Positions 58,116 to 64,000 of a DNA stretch of 64,000 bases are shown here, piece after piece; the stretch's first letter is position 1, and each line of letters opens with the position of its first letter. Location of the stretch: NCBI RefSeq assembly GCF_019399895.1, contig NC_091871.1, positions 2,385,001 to 2,449,000 on the forward strand, written 5' to 3'. The notes beneath the pieces were generated by a model. That model was not told the origin of the DNA and did not search any database. It saw only the letters and a list, made by a program, of their open reading frames with translations. The stretch comes from Cardiocondyla obscurior (lineage: Eukaryota > Arthropoda > Insecta > Hymenoptera > Formicidae). The position numbers and the translations under genes were made by a program.

Positions 58116-61100
58116 TTACATCGATAGTCTTTTAGCAATAGCTACAATGGCATGACTCATATCAGTAAATAAGCGCGATTTCTTTGTAACAGTATGATCA
58201 GGTTCGCGACTGGGATATAATTTTTCCCAGTCCTTATATGTTTCCAATTTTGCCACTTCAGTGTCCTTCAGTACTTTTCGTTGAATACTTTTTATCAGCC
58301 AATTTATTTTTGGACATATTATTATAGCCTGTAAAGAGTAGGAAAAAGTTAAAAAATTATTTAAGCATACATACAAAATTCTACAAATATTTATAAATAA
58401 ACATTTATTACAGAAGAAATTAAAAAACTTTTTTAAGAAACTAGAAAATTAAAAATATATGGAGCACAAGATAAATGTTATAAAAGTAATCAAATCTCAA
58501 CATTATTTTCAGCTTTATTTAGTAAGTTGTACCTTCAAGTAATCTTCATCCTGACTAAGCAACCATATTAAAGTGGCACAATACAGAAAGATCTTCTTGT
58601 TTTTCAACGAGCCACTCAGAAGCTTTACTAACACCAATGCGTATTTTTTCTAATGAACAGTAAACATTTTTTTTTAATAATTTGTATATCATAAAAAAGA
58701 TAAACCATCGGTTTTTTTTAACTTACTTTGAGAACGTATTTTCTAGTAACGGGGTACTTTGTCAAAGTAATCAATATGCTGCATGATCTCAAGCAGACCT
58801 TCATCCACGGCAGCGATCTGTTGTTCTGCGCAATTGTACTATAAATGTCATCGGCCACGTTCAATTCGCAGAGAATGGTACAAGCGATCGGATTCAACAT
58901 CATTATGGTACCTGTGCGGTGAGCATAAATTATTTATTACTTATGTCAGAAGAGAACGACAAAAAATTAATCGTACTTAAAGAGAATAAAAAAAATTATC
59001 CAAACTTTTTTTGAAAATATTATCGCCACTAAAAACAATATAATAATTAATTTAATTATTATTGTATACTCTTCAAGTAAAAATTATTTACCTAAGTTGT
59101 TCAAATAATAATGTAGCATTCCAACACTGTTGCAGCTACGCAGCAGATTGATCTTTTCTTGCCAAAAATCATTGCCCTGAAACGAGAGCTTCTTCGCGGT
59201 AACATTTGGATCCATCAGAGAAGCTTCGCATTCGTCTCTCATATATGTGTCAGTTAAATCAGTCTCGTTTTGTTGCCAATATTGCTCTTCACGTTCCATG
59301 ATCTTCTGTCTATATCGGCGTTGCAATATAATCGCTGCCTGGCGAAGCAACAGGTAACGTAATCTCTGTTTTTTACCAACAACGTAGGCTCGCCAATAAG
59401 TCTGAATAATTAATGTTGCGTACTTGACCGTCTCATATTTAACGAATGCAATTTTCATTCTGTAATACGATTGAATGACTACCGCAGCTTGACGCAAAGC
59501 GATAAACCGTTTCCTCGCCTTTAAAGTTCTCCATCGTGTTTGTACGACGATGGCTGCGCGAGTTAAAAGATATTCCCTCTTAGCAGCGCAAGCGATTTTC
59601 TTCGCTCGCCATCTTCTTTGCATTTTTAATAAGCAGGTCCTGTATCGTTTGTACTCGTTCTTCGTTCTAATCATTCGCCACCAAGATTGAAGAGTAACAC
59701 ATGCTTTCCTCTTTGTCAAATATCGCTGGCGAACCGTACGTGCTAAGATACATCGACGCCAATAAGTTTGCAAGAAAAGAGCGCTTTCGCGAAGTTGCAG
59801 ATATCTCTTCTGTTCCTGACGAGCCACCGTAACATTACGCCACCAATTTTGTATTCGTATCACAGCACATCTTATCTTCAAGTAACGTTGTCGGATTACT
59901 TTCGTTGAATTAGCGCGACGATACCATGATTGTATTAACAAAATTGCTCGCCGCTGCTTCACGTAATTTCTCATGAACATTTTCATCCGCCAATTTTTCT
60001 GTATAACACATGCCGCTTCCCGTAATCGTAGATATTCCAAGCGTTGAACTCTCGCAACCTGGACACTGCGCCACCAATGTTGTAATTTCAAACAGCAGGA
60101 CTTGCGAAGTCCATACTTGCGCGAACACGTCGCAGCTCTCCACCACGTTTGTATTTTCAAGCAAGCGACTTCTCTCTTATACGCTTGATACGTTCTCCAC
60201 GTTTTCTGAATGAGAATAGCACTTTTCCGATACAAAAGATATTTTTTTCTGTCGGTCACGCATATCCACCATCTCTCGATGCTACGCGCGGCAGCTTTTT
60301 TCAGTAAGAATTCGGCGCGCGCTTTGCGGACCAATAAATGTTTCCGCCACCAAGTTTGAATAATACGAGCGTTCTTTTTGCTGTGAACAAATAATTCACG
60401 TTGTTCTCGCATAACTTTCACAGATCTGTACCAGATTTGGATATTTATAGCGGCATTTTTGTACGAGAGATATTTAGAGTGTTGCAATTTCATGATTCGC
60501 GTTGCTCTCAAACGGCTTTGAATTATTAACGCAGCATTTCTCAGCTCGCAATATCGATTTCGCTGCCGTCTCATCATCAACGTAGCTCTCCATTTTCTTT
60601 GTAACGTGATTATCGCCGTGTATTTCTTTCTTACCTCTTGCAATTTCTTCGCGTTTCCTCGCACCTGTCTCCACCATCTCTGAAGCCGTATCGTAGCTGT
60701 TCGAATGCACAAGTACCTCTTCCGTTCTTCAAGATTGCAGTTAATTTTTATGTGCAAAAATGGTAATTTTTTACGCCTCCATATGCGCTGGATTGTTATT
60801 GCGGCCAGATTTTTACGCACGTGTAAATAATTTCTCACACAAATATACCATCTGAAATATGCTCGCCACCATTTCTGAATCACACGTGCCGCTCGATCAA
60901 ACCGTGGCGCTTGGTATTTATGGATAATCTGCCAAAGAAGGGACAAAGTCTTTTCGCAATGGCCATCGGCAATGTTCTTCGCGTCTATGTTACCCTCGAG
61001 AACGTAGCCAGCCTGGCGCAAAGCATTCAATGCCATATCCACATTGTGCACTTTTTGCAGACGTGATATCGCTGGTACCCGACATCGTTGGATCAGTCCT

Positions 61101-64000
61101 CGAATGCCGGTGATAAGTTCCATTGTGCGACACAGTCGCACTCCGTCCCTTAAATCGTGCCTAATATTCACTACCGCGTAATCGTACTCTTCGATATGGG
61201 TCTGTCGATAATTAAGTACGTAGTCGTGGCCTCGTAGTAGTCTGGTGATATCGCCGATGCCACTTAGAAGTTCACGCGAGAAACTTAGTAAGATCTCGCG
61301 GCTCTCTTTATACTGGGCGCGTTTATGAAATAAGCACGGGTCGTAACCAATTAGTTTATGCAGCTTTGCATAATCCAAAAAGTATACTAAAAATAGAAAT
61401 TTCCTTAGAATAAATTGGTTTAGCTGAGTGACAAACTTTTGGCTCGGGTCGGTTTTGTGATAACCAGCCATTTTCGTCAATCGCGGATCCGAAAAAAATC
61501 TTGTTAGTAAGAAGCGAGTCAGGCCAATGATATCGTTGTTAGAGCGTAGTGAAATGCTCTCGTTGTATATGGTTTCCAAGCCGATACGTAGCCACAGAGG
61601 ATTGTAATTCAGAAATAAGCTCAATATAAGTTTCTGCAAACCTGTAATCAAATCATTAGATTTAAAATATTATAATGTATGCACAAAATTTTTTTATTTT
61701 AAAGTTTTCTTTCAACATAAAAAAAAATTTTGAATAAAAAAGATTGAACAGTATATTATTTTAATACAAAAAAAAATTATATATATAAAATTTGACGTAC
61801 CAATGTCACGATGAAGATTACGATCCGATCTAATGCATAAGGTTCCTTTAATAATATATGAATTAGTACGTGACAGAACTTGTGTAATTTCGTCGCGTTT
61901 AAACATGGCATTTGCAGCTTTCCGTAATGTGTTTAATTTTGTATTCGTGTGATACCTGAAAAAAATTATCAGTTGATATAATCATTATTGGCTAACAATT
62001 ATCATCAGAATAAATTTTTAGAAAATTTGTATATTATTAATGTAATGTGTACCTAGCAGATACAACTTCCTTGGTTTCTGCCAATACAGTATTCTTTTGC
62101 GCTTTGCACGTTTGCCATATTTTGCCGATGTCCGCTACAGCAGTTTCAATATCAACGGATAAATCTTCCGGCGAAGATAATAAAGCATTCAACCATTTTG
62201 TAAACGCCAATTCTTGCTGTAGTAACCACTGTTCGTCGTAATGCACTATACTGTGGCAATAAATTAAGTATTAAGAGATATATAAATTAATGTCACAATC
62301 TTTAAATTTGATAAAAAAATTTTTCAATATAAAAAAATTATATAAAAATGACGTTAAAACAATATAATATGTGTAATTTTCGATAATATAATTTTGAATT
62401 TATACAGTATTAAAGTAAAATATTTTATCTGCGCGAGTTACAGAGTTCAACTCACTTTTTCAGAAATGGATCTGTAGTTGTAGATGGTGCAAAAGGGTCT
62501 AATTCACATGTTTCGTAAATAAAATATTCTTCTTCGTCTTTTATTGTTAAACTCGAATTTCTAGTAAATGATGGATTATGCCACTTTGTATTACGCAACT
62601 TAGCAAGGGACAATTTGTTTAACTTAATCGCTGGTATATTTTTTGTATTATTTTCTGCAATTTTAATATATAGATTAAAAATTTGTAAAAATTATATTTA
62701 TACAACGTAATATCAATTTTAATTTAAGAGCTTACTTGTGGTGGACATGCTTAGATGTAACTGCTTTCTGTTTTTATTATCGTAAAAGTTATTATTTTTT
62801 GTGATTCTGCTGATTGTTGAATTGCTTAGTTTTGATACTGACATAGATAGCGTTTTAGCATGGAAATGCTTTTTTGGTGGAGAAATTTCAATATACACAT
62901 CTTCTGTTTTTTTAGAATAATCTTCTACTAGAACTTTAGGAATGACCTCAAAACTAAAATATTCACAATTAGGTGTCTGTATACTTGGATTTATGTCTAC
63001 CGTAAAATGCTTGGCTTGAGAATTAAAATCTTTCGATATATGCTGAAATTGAATTGGCGATGACGACACTAAACTCTTGATATTATTTGTAACAGAATGT
63101 TCATCAGCCTTAATTGGTGATAAATTGTTCAAGCTTGCTGGTTGTAATACAAGTCCTGCATCAGCACGAGGCTTTGTATCGTCAATTGCAGACGTCTCAA
63201 AAAATTGGCTGTGACTGATGTTAAATGTTCTATACTTATCAGCCTGTAAAATCGATTCCGTCGACTCTCTTTTTTCCGATTTAAAAGAACTTGTCATTAC
63301 ATCTACAGGTGCAAGAGCAAATTTATTCAAAAGTATGGAAAAGTTAAATTGGTCCTTGTTTTTGTCATTGTCTTTATTTTCGTCAGTTTCTTCAATATCG
63401 TCATGTAATAAATTATTGCAAGCTTTATCTTCTTTAATATATGTGGCTCTGCGTATATTTTGCAACTCATTTGAAGAATGCCAATTTTGTGGCAAAATGC
63501 TACCATCATTCCATACATTTACATTTTGCTCAGATATATTGTCAAGTTTAACAGGCTTGTTATATGGTTCAGTGATTTTATTTTCTTTTACTTGCAAAGT
63601 ATTAATCTTTGTTTCACTATTTTTATTATAAATATTTTCCTTATTCAAATTACTCTCACATTTAAATTGAGTTTGTTTTATTTGTGTTTCATAATTATTC
63701 ATTAGAAATTGATTGGTTCGATTTTTCTGCACATTATTTTGATAAAATGGTTCTTTCATTGATATAGAAAAATTTGATGAGTTTGATAATGGAGGTGCTT
63801 TCAGGCACCTTCTTGTTTTATTACCTTTCCTGTCATTCTTAGCAGTTGTTGCTATGATAACATCATATTTAATTCTTCTATTATCAGTAAGTTGAAGCAC
63901 ATCTCTCCAACATCCTGCTTCATTGGGCAACCATTTGATATATATTGTACCTTTGTTGTGTCCTTGAATCTCTAATTTGGACAAACTTAAATTAATTCCA
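58116..64000 (-). CDS. asp: Abnormal spindle (asp/ASPM), C-terminal part
   Basis: ASPM/Asp binds microtubule minus ends at spindle poles and organises spindle and cytokinesis. The gene enters from the right edge; the exon ending at about 62733 contains the end of an ASH domain (GTIYIKWLPNEAGCWRD) and a long Ser/Asn-rich linker. Further exons are 62459-62655, 62050-62246, 61802-61956, a 2.5-kb exon at about 59094-61642, 58726-58912, 58530-58648 and 58116-58328 (TAA). The large exon carries a calponin-homology domain (LRDGVRLCRTMELITG) and then about 21 IQ-type units (IQxxWR). The last three exons form the C-terminal ARM-like region. Human ASPM has far more IQ units and insect proteins roughly this number. 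The first ASH strands are off the window. The splice border after 62459 is approximate. Confidence 0.93.

Noticed and set aside
58116..58912. A separate small gene downstream of asp
   Set aside because: The exons join in frame to the 2.5-kb asp exon (…NNL|GTIMM…) and match the C-terminal ARM-like region of ASPM, so they are its last exons.
1..64000. CRISPR array, tRNA or rRNA genes, viral genes
   Set aside because: No regularly spaced direct repeats, cloverleaf-forming sequences, conserved rRNA segments or viral polymerase/capsid-like frames were seen while reading both strands; this is a reading by eye, not a covariance search.

Overview
This window is animal nuclear DNA, most likely from an insect and plausibly a hymenopteran such as an ant. 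The evidence is compact AT-rich introns of about 80-300 bp with GT-AG borders, a ZAD-type zinc-finger gene and a DUF4789 cysteine-repeat gene (both arthropod families), and a conserved set of single-copy animal genes. The species call is inference. No bacterial, viral or CRISPR signal was seen.

Layout, left to right: the 3' part of ARID2/Bap170 (+, to 4089) with a long AT-rich downstream region. Next is a foldback MITE (6982-7178) joined to a block (7179-8075) that recurs almost exactly at 45416-46313. Cep135/Bld10 (-, 8941-24242, 19 exons) follows; its 9.8 kb intron holds an opposite-strand secreted DUF4789 gene (+, 18468-20294). Then come an intronless 1182-aa protein of unknown function (+, 25411-28959), a small secreted unknown (-, 29359-30400), a tandem-C2 synaptotagmin-like membrane protein (+, 32396-35186) and Tdrd12, a piRNA-pathway Tudor/helicase protein (+, 36063-40792). 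Prmt7 (-, 41217-44243) is followed by a small OB-fold-like gene (-, 44434-45224), the second MITE with a perfect 8-bp target duplication, and the second copy of the repeated block. The window closes with a ZAD/AT-hook/13-finger C2H2 gene (-, 46564-51220), Zfyve19/ANCHR (+, 51714-53242), Mo25/CAB39 (+, 55366-57492) and the C-terminal part of asp/ASPM (-, 58116 to the right edge).

I joined exons by hand from GT-AG borders and reading-frame continuity, so borders may be off by one or two bases. Most genes assemble without internal stops. Several neighbours act in centrosome, spindle or cytokinesis biology (Cep135, ANCHR, asp), but I see no evidence that they form a functional cluster. The genes are ordinary conserved ones.

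The most unusual structure is the repeated block. About 700 bp containing a TATA-like site and a putative first exon is about 99% identical between the two copies. It is followed by an intron-like segment that has diverged strongly, then by a 44-bp exon-like segment that is conserved again. Each copy abuts a hAT-like foldback element, and I found no downstream coding exons for either copy.
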